DNA from: Pseudomonadota bacterium
Lineage (GTDB): Bacteria; Desulfobacterota; Binatia; Binatales; Binataceae
Reading direction: 5' to 3'
DNA: 64,000 nucleotides
NCBI GenBank assembly: GCA_021323945.1
Contig: JAJPKA010000018.1
Span: forward strand, 536,853-600,852
The position numbers were made by a program, and so were the translations under genes. Under the pieces are notes generated by a model. That model saw nothing but the letters and a program-made list of their open reading frames with translations, searched no databases and had not been told where the DNA came from. This document shows, in pieces, positions 44,083 to 52,228 of this stretch (its first letter is position 1; each line of letters opens with the position of its first letter).

Positions 44083-45693
44083 TCAGTGTGCGGCAGCTGG
44101 CCGGTCGCCAGCCTTCTTCAAGAGCAGAAAGGCTGGAACAAACACTGCAGCTGCCATAGCCAAGGTCCGGTACATGTCGTTGTAGGCGAGCAGGGAAGCC
44201 TGCTGTCGCAGTATTTCGTAGACCAGTGCGAAACCGCGTGGGTGGTTAAGCACGACGCCGCTGGTTAAATGCAAAACGGGAGAGCCAGGCATGTGCGGGC
44301 CGACTTGGTCGAGGCGCCAAGCGCTGAAGCTCGTCACATGTTCCCCGAGATAGGCTTGGTGCAGCTGCTCACGGCTGTTGAGCATATTGGTCACCAGCGA
44401 AACTCCGATCGCGGACCCCGTATTTCGCATCATGTTGTACAGGCTCGCCGCGTACCCCATTCTTTCCTTGGAGACGCACGCGAGGGTGGCCGCCGACATC
44501 GCCGGAAAGATCAGCCCTGAACCGAACCCTGAGCAGATCATAGGCCAATAGACGTTACTCATACTCACGTCGAGCGACCACAAACTCATTGTCCAAAGTG
44601 CGTATGCTAAAAACATAAATCCGACCCCGACGAGCCAGCGAGTGTCGAAACCCCGGCGCGAAAGCTGGCCAATCAGGAACATGCCCGTCAACGTACCAAA
44701 TCCGCGGGGCATTACCGCGAGCCCTGATTTCCAGGGCGAATAGCCAAGCAGCTCCTGGAAGAACAGAGGATTAAGCAGGTTGAGCCCGTAAACCACAAGC
44801 ATCATCACCAGCACGATCACCACGGAGACGTCGAAAAGCGGAATCGCAAAGATGCGCAAATCCAGGATTGGCTCGGGGAAGCGCAGCTCACGAATGATGA
44901 GCAGAATCAGTGCTATGGCTGCAATAGCCGTGAATATCCAAACCCACGAGGCTGCAAACCAATCGCTGCGCTGTCCACGATCGAGGACGATCTGCAACAG
45001 GCCCAGTCCAAGTGCCAGATACAAGATCCCCAGGTAATCGATTCTTCTCGCCGCCGCCCGCGACTTTCGGATGTGCTCCGGGTCATGAACAAAAATTGAC
45101 ACCATGATTGCTGCGAACACGCCGATTGGCAGATTGATGTAAAAATTCCAGCGCCAGTTCCAGTTGTAAGTAATCCATCCACCCAGGGTGGGACCGAGCA
45201 TCGGGGAGGTTAGAAGACCCATGCCCCAGACTGACATTGCCAACCCCTGCTCTTCGGGGGGAAAAGTCTCCATCATGATAGCCTGAGACGATGGGATCAT
45301 GGCCGCTCCGGCTGCACCCTGCAGCAGACGAAATATGACCATCAGAATCAATGAACTCGCGGCACCGCACAGCCCGGACGTAATAACGAAGACCAATACC
45401 GAGAATAGGAAGTAACGTTTGCGGCCGAACCGCGCCGAAATCCACCCGGTGAGCGGGATCATAATCCCATTAGCAACCAGATAGCTGGTCAACACCCAAG
45501 TAATCTCATCACGGCTAGCCGAGAAGCTTCCCTGCATATGAGGCAACGAAACGTTCACAATGGAGGTATCGAGCACTTCCAAAGTCGCCCCAAGCATGAC
45601 CGCGATGGCGACCAGCCACTTGCCGTGCCCCGTTGGGTTCAAGCCTTGATTGAGAGTAGTACCACTGGTTGGCTGTCTCGTTCTCGAAACCAA
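44083..45693 (-). CDS. DHA2-family MFS efflux transporter (EmrB/QacA type)
   Basis: 536 residues with about 14 predicted membrane helices. The early segment VMLGATLEVLDTSIVNVSLPHM and the motif-A loop GWISARFGRKRYFL mark the DHA2 drug-proton antiporters. No EmrA-type membrane-fusion gene or regulator is adjacent, so its partner, if any, lies elsewhere. It probably exports hydrophobic drugs or a metabolite; the substrate cannot be told. Confidence 0.9.
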   Translation of the reverse strand: MVSRTRQPTSGTTLNQGLNPTGHGKWLVAIAVMLGATLEVLDTSIVNVSLPHMQGSFSASRDEITWVLTSYLVANGIMIPLTGWISARFGRKRYFLFSVLVFVITSGLCGAASSLILMVIFRLLQGAAGAAMIPSSQAIMMETFPPEEQGLAMSVWGMGLLTSPMLGPTLGGWITYNWNWRWNFYINLPIGVFAAIMVSIFVHDPEHIRKSRAAARRIDYLGILYLALGLGLLQIVLDRGQRSDWFAASWVWIFTAIAAIALILLIIRELRFPEPILDLRIFAIPLFDVSVVIVLVMMLVVYGLNLLNPLFFQELLGYSPWKSGLAVMPRGFGTLTGMFLIGQLSRRGFDTRWLVGVGFMFLAYALWTMSLWSLDVSMSNVYWPMICSGFGSGLIFPAMSAATLACVSKERMGYAASLYNMMRNTGSAIGVSLVTNMLNSREQLHQAYLGEHVTSFSAWRLDQVGPHMPGSPVLHLTSGVVLNHPRGFALVYEILRQQASLLAYNDMYRTLAMAAAVFVPAFLLLKKAGDRPAAAH

Positions 45694-46268
45694 TCTCCTC
45701 CTCCTGGTACGGCGGCGACCTTCACCTGCCGTCCGATGAGACCATTCAAAGTTACCTATAAAAGTTTAGACCGAGATTTCCGTTTTCCAAGTCAACTTTC
45801 AATTCGGGAAACCTGTGCAGCTCCGGTTGTACACACCGCTTTCGATACGTCTGGCTAGGGGTGGGCCCAACCTAAGGTTGTAAGAGTCAGGAACAGGCTT
45901 CAGCTATGATTCAACGGCAGTTACAAAGCCGCATTCGAGGACGGCAAGCCAAGTGAACGGACAACCCCTGCGTAGAAGTCAACAAAATCCCGTGTCCGGG
46001 AAACTGCAAATGCAAGGAGCCATTGGGCCATACGCTCGCGGTACAGCCACGGGTAGCATCACCTGCTCAACCCGGCTCTCATGTCCGCGCGCCTTCGCTT
46101 CTACCCAGAATATGTTTCACCTGTCCCGCGTCAACGCTTGCAGAAGCAGGTTGTGGAGCTTATACAGGATCGCAAACTTAAATTAGGGTCATTGCAGGAA
46201 GGCGAGGCTCTGCCGGCCTTTTGATCTTGACCCGCCTGGGAACAACACGGAGGTTACAAGGTCTTTGC
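45694..46268. other. Gene-poor region of about 575 bases upstream of the CADD-like gene
   Basis: It lies between the divergent efflux and CADD-family genes and should hold both promoters. A 47-codon open frame (46081-46224, MSARLRFYPEYVSPVPRQ) has no ribosome binding site and matches nothing I know, so it is not called. No RNA element was recognised. Confidence 0.45.
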
Positions 46269-46925
46269 ATGGAGCGCCGTCAGGTAGTTGCGTCGCTTGA
46301 TTCGTTGTGTCGGGAGATGAGTCTGTTAGAACATCCCTTCTACCAGGACTGGACGGCGGGGAGCCTCGCGCGCACGCGACTGCGCAACTATGCCGTGCAG
46401 TATTACCGTCAGGTCGAGGCTTTTCCACGCTATTTGAGCGCAATTCATTCGCGCTGCGAAGATTTGGCGATACGTCAAGCACTACTCGAGAACCTGATCG
46501 ACGAAGAGCGCGGCAACGAGAATCACCCCGAACTTTGGCTCAGGTTTGCTGAAGCGCTGGGTCTGGCGCGCCAAGAAGTGCTCGCGGCGGAACCCGAGCC
46601 AGCGGTCATCTCGCTCGTCGATACTTTCACCGCGCTCAGCCGAGAGGCGCCTCTCGAATCGGCACTGGCTGCTCTGTACGTTTACGAGGCGCAGGTTCGC
46701 GACGTCGCCGACGCAAAAATTGACGGTCTTCGTCGTTTTTACGGCATCACTGACGAATCTGGCCTGAAATTCTTCACCGTTCATCGCGAGGCCGATTCGT
46801 ATCACACCCAAGCCCTCGCCAGCATGATTCAACGATATTGCAATTCCGCCGAAGACGACTGCGCGATGCTCGAAGCAAGTCGCGCGGCACTTCAAGCGGT
46901 CTGGCGCTTCCTCGACGCCGTTTAA
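46269..46925 (+). CDS. CADD-family diiron protein, candidate p-aminobenzoate synthase
   Basis: 218 residues of the TenA/PqqC/CADD helical fold. The six diiron ligands known for Chlamydia CADD are present as Glu79, His86 (DEERGNENH), Glu140 (YVYEAQ), His172, Asp176 and His179 (VHREADSYH). The residues reported as sacrificial in CADD (Tyr27) and essential (Lys152) correspond to Tyr25 (HPFYQDW) and Lys150 (DAKIDGL): every one lies at an offset of exactly two. CADD makes p-aminobenzoate for folate by consuming its own tyrosine. ACAAGG lies seven bases before the ATG at 46269, preferred to TTG 46221. PqqC is an alternative, but no other pqq gene is present. The next gene is bioB. Confidence 0.88.
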   Translation: MERRQVVASLDSLCREMSLLEHPFYQDWTAGSLARTRLRNYAVQYYRQVEAFPRYLSAIHSRCEDLAIRQALLENLIDEERGNENHPELWLRFAEALGLARQEVLAAEPEPAVISLVDTFTALSREAPLESALAALYVYEAQVRDVADAKIDGLRRFYGITDESGLKFFTVHREADSYHTQALASMIQRYCNSAEDDCAMLEASRAALQAVWRFLDAV

Positions 46926-47161
46926 ACATTGATTGATTTTGACCTGAATCGGACGCAACTGTGCGCTTTGACGAGCGTGGCCACAGGATTGTTGTTAATA
47001 CTCGCTGCGAAACCCAGGGGGCTCATCGAAAAGCGCTGGTCATATGCCGCGGGACTTAGACTCGTTTGTCTGGGGCGCGAGGGAGAGTTGCACCAAGTGT
47101 AATCCATCTGGCCGGCTTCAAACTCGGCTCGCACATTCGATTTCGGTCTCGCGTAAAAACA

Positions 47162-48169
47162 ATGGACGCAATGAAATTCAAGGATCTGGACCTTGAGGAA
47201 GTAGTAAAGCGGGTACTTTCCGGTACGCAGCTGGATCGACCTGAGGCACTGGCGATTTTGAACTGCCCTGATGAGAACCTCGATGAGCTACTCGCGGCGA
47301 CTTTGAGAGTTCGTGAAGCGATGTTCGGGCGACGCGTCAAAATCTGCGTGTTGCGCAATGCCCAAAGCGGGATTTGCCCGGAGGATTGTGGCTATTGCTC
47401 GCAATCGCGTGTTTCGCGTGCGAACATTCCTGTCTATAGAATGCAAAGCGTCGCCGAATTGTGTCAAGGCGCGCGGAGTGCGGTCGAAAGCGGCGCCCAA
47501 CGCTACTGTATCGTCGCGAGCATGCGTGGACCCACCGATCGCGAGATTGCCCATCTGGCGAGCGCCTGCGAACAGATCCGGGTACGTTATCCGAAGCTCG
47601 AGCTATGTCTTTCGATCGGACTGCTCAATCTGGAGCAGGCGCGCCGGCTCAAGGACGCCGGAGCGGATTGGATCAATCATAATCTCAACACGAGCCGGCG
47701 GTTCTATCCACACATCTGCAGCACCCATACCTGGGACGACCGCGTGCGAACAATCGAAAACGTTCGCGCCGCGGACTTGCTGGTGTGTTCGGGCGGGATT
47801 GTTGGGATGGGGGAGAGTGACGACGATGTCGTCGATTTGGCCTACGCGACGCGCCAGCTCGGGGCCGAATCCGTGCCGGTCAATTTCCTGCACCCGATCC
47901 CGGGCACACCGCTGGGAGATTCGTCATTTCTGACACCCGAACGGTGCCTTAAGGCAGCCTGTCTGTTCCGAATGCTCAATCCACGCAGCGAGCTCCGAGC
48001 CGCCGGTGGGCGCGAACTGAACGTCGGCCTGCGCCAAGGCGAGCTGTTCAATGCGGTAAATTCCGTGTTTGTCAATGGTTATTTGACCACAGCGGGCTGG
48101 GCTTACGATCGCACCCGAGAGTTGATCGAACGGGCTGGCTTCGAGGTCGAACCCCCGCTGGCGCCCTAA
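47162..48169 (+). CDS. bioB: Biotin synthase BioB
   Basis: 335 residues. The radical-SAM cluster is ICPEDCGYCSQ (Cys72, Cys76, Cys79); further conserved pieces are CSGGIVGMGES, the NFLHPIPGTPL strand and AAGGREL (Arg of the Fe2S2 site). BioB inserts sulfur into dethiobiotin. No other bio genes are in the window. ATG 47162 is taken from the family N-terminus (MKFKDLDLEEVV); the longer frame to 47066 has no support. No obvious BirA-like operator was found upstream. It follows the CADD-like gene by 236 bases. Confidence 0.94.
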   Translation: MDAMKFKDLDLEEVVKRVLSGTQLDRPEALAILNCPDENLDELLAATLRVREAMFGRRVKICVLRNAQSGICPEDCGYCSQSRVSRANIPVYRMQSVAELCQGARSAVESGAQRYCIVASMRGPTDREIAHLASACEQIRVRYPKLELCLSIGLLNLEQARRLKDAGADWINHNLNTSRRFYPHICSTHTWDDRVRTIENVRAADLLVCSGGIVGMGESDDDVVDLAYATRQLGAESVPVNFLHPIPGTPLGDSSFLTPERCLKAACLFRMLNPRSELRAAGGRELNVGLRQGELFNAVNSVFVNGYLTTAGWAYDRTRELIERAGFEVEPPLAP

Positions 48170-48245
48170 GTGGCTTCGCGCCCCGCAGCTGACTTGAACC
48201 CGGCTTAATGGATCACAATCGCACGACTGCGGCAACCAGGAGAAC

Positions 48246-48365
48246 ATGATTACGGTTCAGAAGTGTTTCGCCCAGTTAGGACTCGGCCTGCTGCCCCAGC
48301 CGAACGCGTTCGCAGTGCGCCGAATCCAGCTCAACGTCGGCCACTTTGGGGCTGTCGACAATTAA
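48246..48365 (+). CDS. Possible 39-residue small protein
   Basis: A short frame, MITVQKCFAQLGLGLLPQP onwards, has AGGAG close to its ATG (three bases away) and ends just before the convergent DsbA-like gene. Nothing else supports it: it is short, has no known motif, and lies in the tail-to-tail gap after bioB. Listed with low confidence. Confidence 0.2.
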   Translation: MITVQKCFAQLGLGLLPQPNAFAVRRIQLNVGHFGAVDN

Positions 48366-48366
48366 C

Positions 48367-49377
48367 TCAGCGCGACGCGGTATGGGACTGCAGTTGCGAA
48401 GTTATGACGAAATCGAAGACATTGCTGGTCGGCAGTCCCACGACTGGCACGTCATTTATCAGGAAGGTAGGAGTGGACATTACGTGCACCGCAGCCCCGT
48501 CCTGTTTGTCCTGATCAATCCGTGCTTCGGCTGATGAGCCGAGGATACAGGCGTTGAGCAGCTTGGTGTCAATGCCCAGGGAACTAGCGTAGTTGTAAAT
48601 GTGGTCCCGCAGGTTCTGCGGAGTTATTTCATTCTGGTCACGATAGAAGTTTCCCGCGATCGTCCAGAACGCCTGCGGATTCTGCTGCCTGACACACTCG
48701 GCGGCGATCGCCGCTTGTTCAGCCCACGTATGACCTTGTAAAGGGAACGCTTTCCAAACTAGCCGCACCCGACCCTTGTAGGTCGTATTCACGAGCGTCT
48801 CGATTTCATTGAAAGCCCTGGCACAGTACGGACACTCGAAGTCAGCAAATTCCACGATAGTAACAGGCGCATCCGCGGGACCGAGGGTCGGGCGATCGTG
48901 AAGGTGGAGCAATTTCGCGTCCACACGTTCCCATGGGTCTGAAATGTTGAACGCTGCGAAACGCTGAGCAAGGATGCCTTTTTCGCCGGATGGGCCGGTG
49001 AAGAGTTCCACCTGGAATTTTTGTCCATCGCCGGTGTTAACTGTGATGGTTCGTTGCGTAACCCCAGGAAGCATACTGGGCGACGGAGGCCCGAGCGACA
49101 AGTCAGCGATGTTTGGTACCAATAGACGTTTCTGCAGTGCGGCCTTGAGTCTCGTGTCGTAGCTAGTGGAAGGGGGCTTGGGTGAATCAGCTGCGGCAAA
49201 CGCGCCGGCCAGGCGCCAAGTTGACATAATATATCTTATGCGAAGTTGGAGCCGGTCCCGGCTACCCACCGCTCCGAGCTTAGGCCCCGGTGTCCACCAG
49301 CCTGCTGGCAATGGTCCAATGGTTGTCGCCAGTGCCAATGACACCAACATAGTTGCCGCAAAAGCTTTCCGCGTCAT
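48367..49377 (-). CDS. Exported DsbA-like thioredoxin-fold protein
   Basis: 336 residues from ATG 49377 (signal peptide AFAATMLVSLALATTIG). A ~160-residue N-terminal region of unknown fold is followed by a thioredoxin-type domain (about 165-330) with the active site FECPYCARAF and the cis-Pro segment STPTFLIN. Disulfide oxidoreductase in the periplasm, similar to DsbA/BdbD-type Thioredoxin_4 proteins. The longer frame starts at a GTG at 49410 without a better ribosome binding site. Confidence 0.87.
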   Translation of the reverse strand: MTRKAFAATMLVSLALATTIGPLPAGWWTPGPKLGAVGSRDRLQLRIRYIMSTWRLAGAFAAADSPKPPSTSYDTRLKAALQKRLLVPNIADLSLGPPSPSMLPGVTQRTITVNTGDGQKFQVELFTGPSGEKGILAQRFAAFNISDPWERVDAKLLHLHDRPTLGPADAPVTIVEFADFECPYCARAFNEIETLVNTTYKGRVRLVWKAFPLQGHTWAEQAAIAAECVRQQNPQAFWTIAGNFYRDQNEITPQNLRDHIYNYASSLGIDTKLLNACILGSSAEARIDQDKQDGAAVHVMSTPTFLINDVPVVGLPTSNVFDFVITSQLQSHTASR

Positions 49378-49511
49378 AGCGGCTCTAAATAATAAAGATG
49401 CTTTCGTCACTCCGCCACCTCGTCGGCGGAATTTTCCGATTGCAGTGTATCTATTGCAGCCTCCACGGGCGCGGTTTCAGCGTGCCTGACGATCCGGTTC
49501 GACAGTCAGGC

Positions 49512-50144
49512 TCAGGTCTGCTTGACGACTGGCTTGAGCGGTGCTGTCGACGAGTTGTGATGCGTGCGGTGTGGCGGTCTGGGCCTTCGCCCTAATTCTG
49601 CCAAAGCGCGTCGCACCCCGAAGTGGCTGGGATCCAGTTCAAAGCCTTTTTCCAGATAGCAGATGGCACTGGCGGTGCGCTCGGCCTGCATGCACACTCG
49701 GGCAAGCGCGTGCAACAGATCGGCCGTTTCCGGTCCGCTTTCGCGCGCCAGTTTGAGCATTGCCAAGGCTTCGGCATGGCGCTTGAGGTCCGCTAGGAGC
49801 AGTCCCAGGCCGTGCAGGGCTTCGCGGTTAAGCGGATCCAGATCCAAAGCCTGGCGGTAAAGCGCGATGGCGTTACGCTTAACGCCCTTGCGACTCAGGT
49901 CGTTAGCTGCTGCCGCCAAGCGGTTCGCCTCCTCGGCCAAAGCCCGAACCTCAACTTCGACCTCGATACGCTCAGAACTCACTTCTGCATGGATCACACG
50001 AACGCCTTCGCCCAGGTAGTCGCGCAAGCGCGAGATGATTTCGTCACCCTTTTCGGCGGATGGATCAAGGAAGATAGCGCCAAGGCTGTCCCCAATGTGA
50101 TCATCACGCAGCAAGACCATTCGCCGCCGATATCTGATCCCCAT
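49512..50144 (-). CDS. TPR-repeat protein
   Basis: 210 residues. An N-terminal 70-residue beta-alpha part (DDHIGDSLGAIFLDPSA) is followed by three tetratricopeptide repeats (about 85-185, e.g. RNAIALYRQALDLDPLN and ASAICYLEKGFELDPSH) and a basic tail. No signal peptide. Probably a protein-interaction scaffold; partner unknown. The 46-base gap to dgt on the same strand suggests co-transcription. Confidence 0.75.
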   Translation of the reverse strand: MGIRYRRRMVLLRDDHIGDSLGAIFLDPSAEKGDEIISRLRDYLGEGVRVIHAEVSSERIEVEVEVRALAEEANRLAAAANDLSRKGVKRNAIALYRQALDLDPLNREALHGLGLLLADLKRHAEALAMLKLARESGPETADLLHALARVCMQAERTASAICYLEKGFELDPSHFGVRRALAELGRRPRPPHRTHHNSSTAPLKPVVKQT

Positions 50145-50190
50145 CAAACCACCACTACTTCTCCGGCTCTGTCCCTATGGTCGGTTTAGC

Positions 50191-51345
50191 TTACACCCGC
50201 TCGTCGGGGTCGAACAATTTTCGATATTCATCGAGAGCAAAGCGGTCGGTCATGCCCGCGATGTAATCGGCGATCACGCGAGGGAGTGGCTCCTGTTGGC
50301 TCCGCAGCAGAACGTGTTCGGGAATCTGACGCGGTTCGGCCATGTAAGCCTCGAATAGCTGACGCAGTACCCTACCCGCCTTTTCCGTCATGCGAGTGAC
50401 CCGATAATGCCGGTAAAGTCGATCACGCATGATCTGGCGGAGTTCCTTTACTTGTTCGCCGACCTCTGGGCTAAAGCTGGCCAAAGCGCGCCCCGCATGC
50501 CGAATCTCCTCAACCTGGCGAATGCCGGCTTTGGCCAGCTCACTATCTATGTGAGCAACCAGGTCGGTTACCAGCGCGTTTATCAAGCGCCTGACGGTCT
50601 GATACCGTACCACCTCCGGGGTCTCTATCCTCTCCTCCCGGAGCGCGGCAAGGCGAGCTTCGCGATATAAGCGCGAATGCTCGAGATCGGACTCGGTCAG
50701 CATCTGCGCCTTTACCCCATCGTCAGCGTCATGAGCCAGGTATGCAATCTCGTCGGCAAGGTCCACGATCTGAGCTTCAAGGCACGGATACAAAAGAGCG
50801 TCGAACTCCTGCGCCGCCGACCGATTTTTGAATGTCGAGTGCTTGATGATCCCTTCCCGGACCTCGTACGAGAGATTCAGGCCCCGAAACCCCGGGTACC
50901 GTACTTCGATCCAGTCAACCGTTCTAAGGCTCTGCGCATTGTGGTCGAAGCCGCCGTGTGGCCGCATCAGATCGTCCAATACCCGTTCGCCAGCATGACC
51001 GAAGGGCGGATGGCCCAGGTCATGAGCCAATGCGACGGCTTCGGCCAGATCCACGTTCAAGCCCAGGATGCGAGCCACTGTGCGTGTAATCTGGGCGGTT
51101 TCAAGCGTATGGGTCAGTCGAGTGCGATAGTAATCGCCCTCATGGTTTACGAACACCTGGGTTTTGTACTCCAGGCGGCGAAAGGCGGCCGAATGTACAA
51201 TTCGATCCCGATCACGCTGAAAGGCCGTCCGCATCGGATGAGCCGGTTCAGGAAAGCGTCGGCCGCGGCTATCACGCGCGCGCATAGCATAGGAAGCCAA
51301 GGTCTGCTCCTCGAGCCGCTCCCAATCTTCTCTTCGCCGCAACAT
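50191..51345 (-). CDS. dgt: Deoxyguanosinetriphosphate triphosphohydrolase
   Basis: 384 residues from ATG 51345; the family usually starts with the REDWERLEEQTLASYA segment that follows here, whereas a longer in-frame reading to 51477 adds an atypical leader. HD-domain motifs: HTLETAQITRTVAR, AHDLGHPPFGHAGE. It hydrolyses dGTP to deoxyguanosine and triphosphate. Ribosome binding signals are weak. The TPR gene downstream is close, and the divergent side leads to rlpA. Confidence 0.93.
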   Translation of the reverse strand: MLRRREDWERLEEQTLASYAMRARDSRGRRFPEPAHPMRTAFQRDRDRIVHSAAFRRLEYKTQVFVNHEGDYYRTRLTHTLETAQITRTVARILGLNVDLAEAVALAHDLGHPPFGHAGERVLDDLMRPHGGFDHNAQSLRTVDWIEVRYPGFRGLNLSYEVREGIIKHSTFKNRSAAQEFDALLYPCLEAQIVDLADEIAYLAHDADDGVKAQMLTESDLEHSRLYREARLAALREERIETPEVVRYQTVRRLINALVTDLVAHIDSELAKAGIRQVEEIRHAGRALASFSPEVGEQVKELRQIMRDRLYRHYRVTRMTEKAGRVLRQLFEAYMAEPRQIPEHVLLRSQQEPLPRVIADYIAGMTDRFALDEYRKLFDPDERV

Positions 51346-51565
51346 CTGCCCGTCAGTTACTCCGTCACCGGATTTGCCGATCCCATTTAGTTCAAGTAAA
51401 ACTTTAAGTTTAGCTGCAATCCCCCCCCCGATCTTCGTGTAGCATGACGCCCTGTTGGAATTGAATCTGCACCGCAAGTTTGATCAACAGGACGTGTGGA
51501 TAAAATTGCTCACTATGCCAAGCGGACGCCTCACAATATAATGGGCCGAAGTGTTGGAGGTGGCC

Positions 51566-52228
51566 ATGGCGAGAGGTGGCGTCGTCTTGCGCCTGTTGGC
51601 AACTGGATGGGCCGGATTATTTGTGCAAGGCTGTTTTATCGCCTCAAAGCCGCCCTCCCCCCCACCCTTCGTGTCGGTTCCCGGAACGTCAGTGACAGGC
51701 ACCGCTTCCTGGTATGGGCCGGGTTTCAATGGTCACCGTACTTCAAGCGGCGCAATTTACAATCAGGAAGATCTTTCGGCGGCCTCTACGCTTTTTCCGC
51801 TTGGCACTTGGCTGATGGTCACAAATCTGGCCAACGGCCGGACGGTCAAGGTGGTCGTCAATGATCATGGTCCCTATGTCAAGGGACGAGATCTTGATCT
51901 TTCTCATCGCGCCGCGCTGGTGCTAGGTATTATCAAGCCCGGCACCGCACGAGTCCGCATGCATGTACTGAGCACGCCTGCGGGAGGGCCGGTGCTTGGT
52001 CCGCGCTATTTCGTCCAGGTTGGCTCATTCAGTGACCCGCAAAAGGCGCAACGACTTCGTCGGCGGCTTGGGCGCTACTATCATGATGTTGAGGTGATCG
52101 AGGCGGCTTCCAATGCGAGCCGTCATTATCGGGTACGGATGGGAATGTTCACGGACCGTGCCAGCGCGGAGGCGCGAGCGCTGACCGTCACTCATATCGG
52201 CTTGCACCCCTTGATCATTAGTGAGTAA
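51566..52228 (+). CDS. rlpA: RlpA-type septal lytic transglycosylase lipoprotein
   Basis: 220 residues. Lipoprotein leader ending VQGC, a double-psi beta-barrel domain (TASWYGPGFNGHRTSSG to KVVVNDHGPYVKGRDLDLS) with the catalytic-region Asp, then a C-terminal SPOR domain (YFVQVGSFSDPQKAQRLRRRL) that binds denuded glycan at the septum. It cleaves peptidoglycan during division. The ATG 51566 is five bases after GGAGG. The stop overlaps the next gene's GTG start by eight bases. Confidence 0.92.
   Translation: MARGGVVLRLLATGWAGLFVQGCFIASKPPSPPPFVSVPGTSVTGTASWYGPGFNGHRTSSGAIYNQEDLSAASTLFPLGTWLMVTNLANGRTVKVVVNDHGPYVKGRDLDLSHRAALVLGIIKPGTARVRMHVLSTPAGGPVLGPRYFVQVGSFSDPQKAQRLRRRLGRYYHDVEVIEAASNASRHYRVRMGMFTDRASAEARALTVTHIGLHPLIISE

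Noticed and set aside
46081-46224. 47-codon frame upstream of the CADD-like gene, considered as a PqqA-type peptide
   Set aside because: It lacks the spaced Glu-x3-Tyr arrangement expected in PqqA and no other pqq gene is near; no ribosome binding site.
46269-46925. PqqC assignment for the helical diiron-type protein
   Set aside because: PqqC lacks a metal site, whereas all CADD metal ligands and the Tyr/Lys pair are present here, and no pqqABDE genes are nearby.
46926-47161. BirA-type operator upstream of bioB
   Set aside because: No TTGTAAACC-like inverted pair could be found in the 236-base gap.
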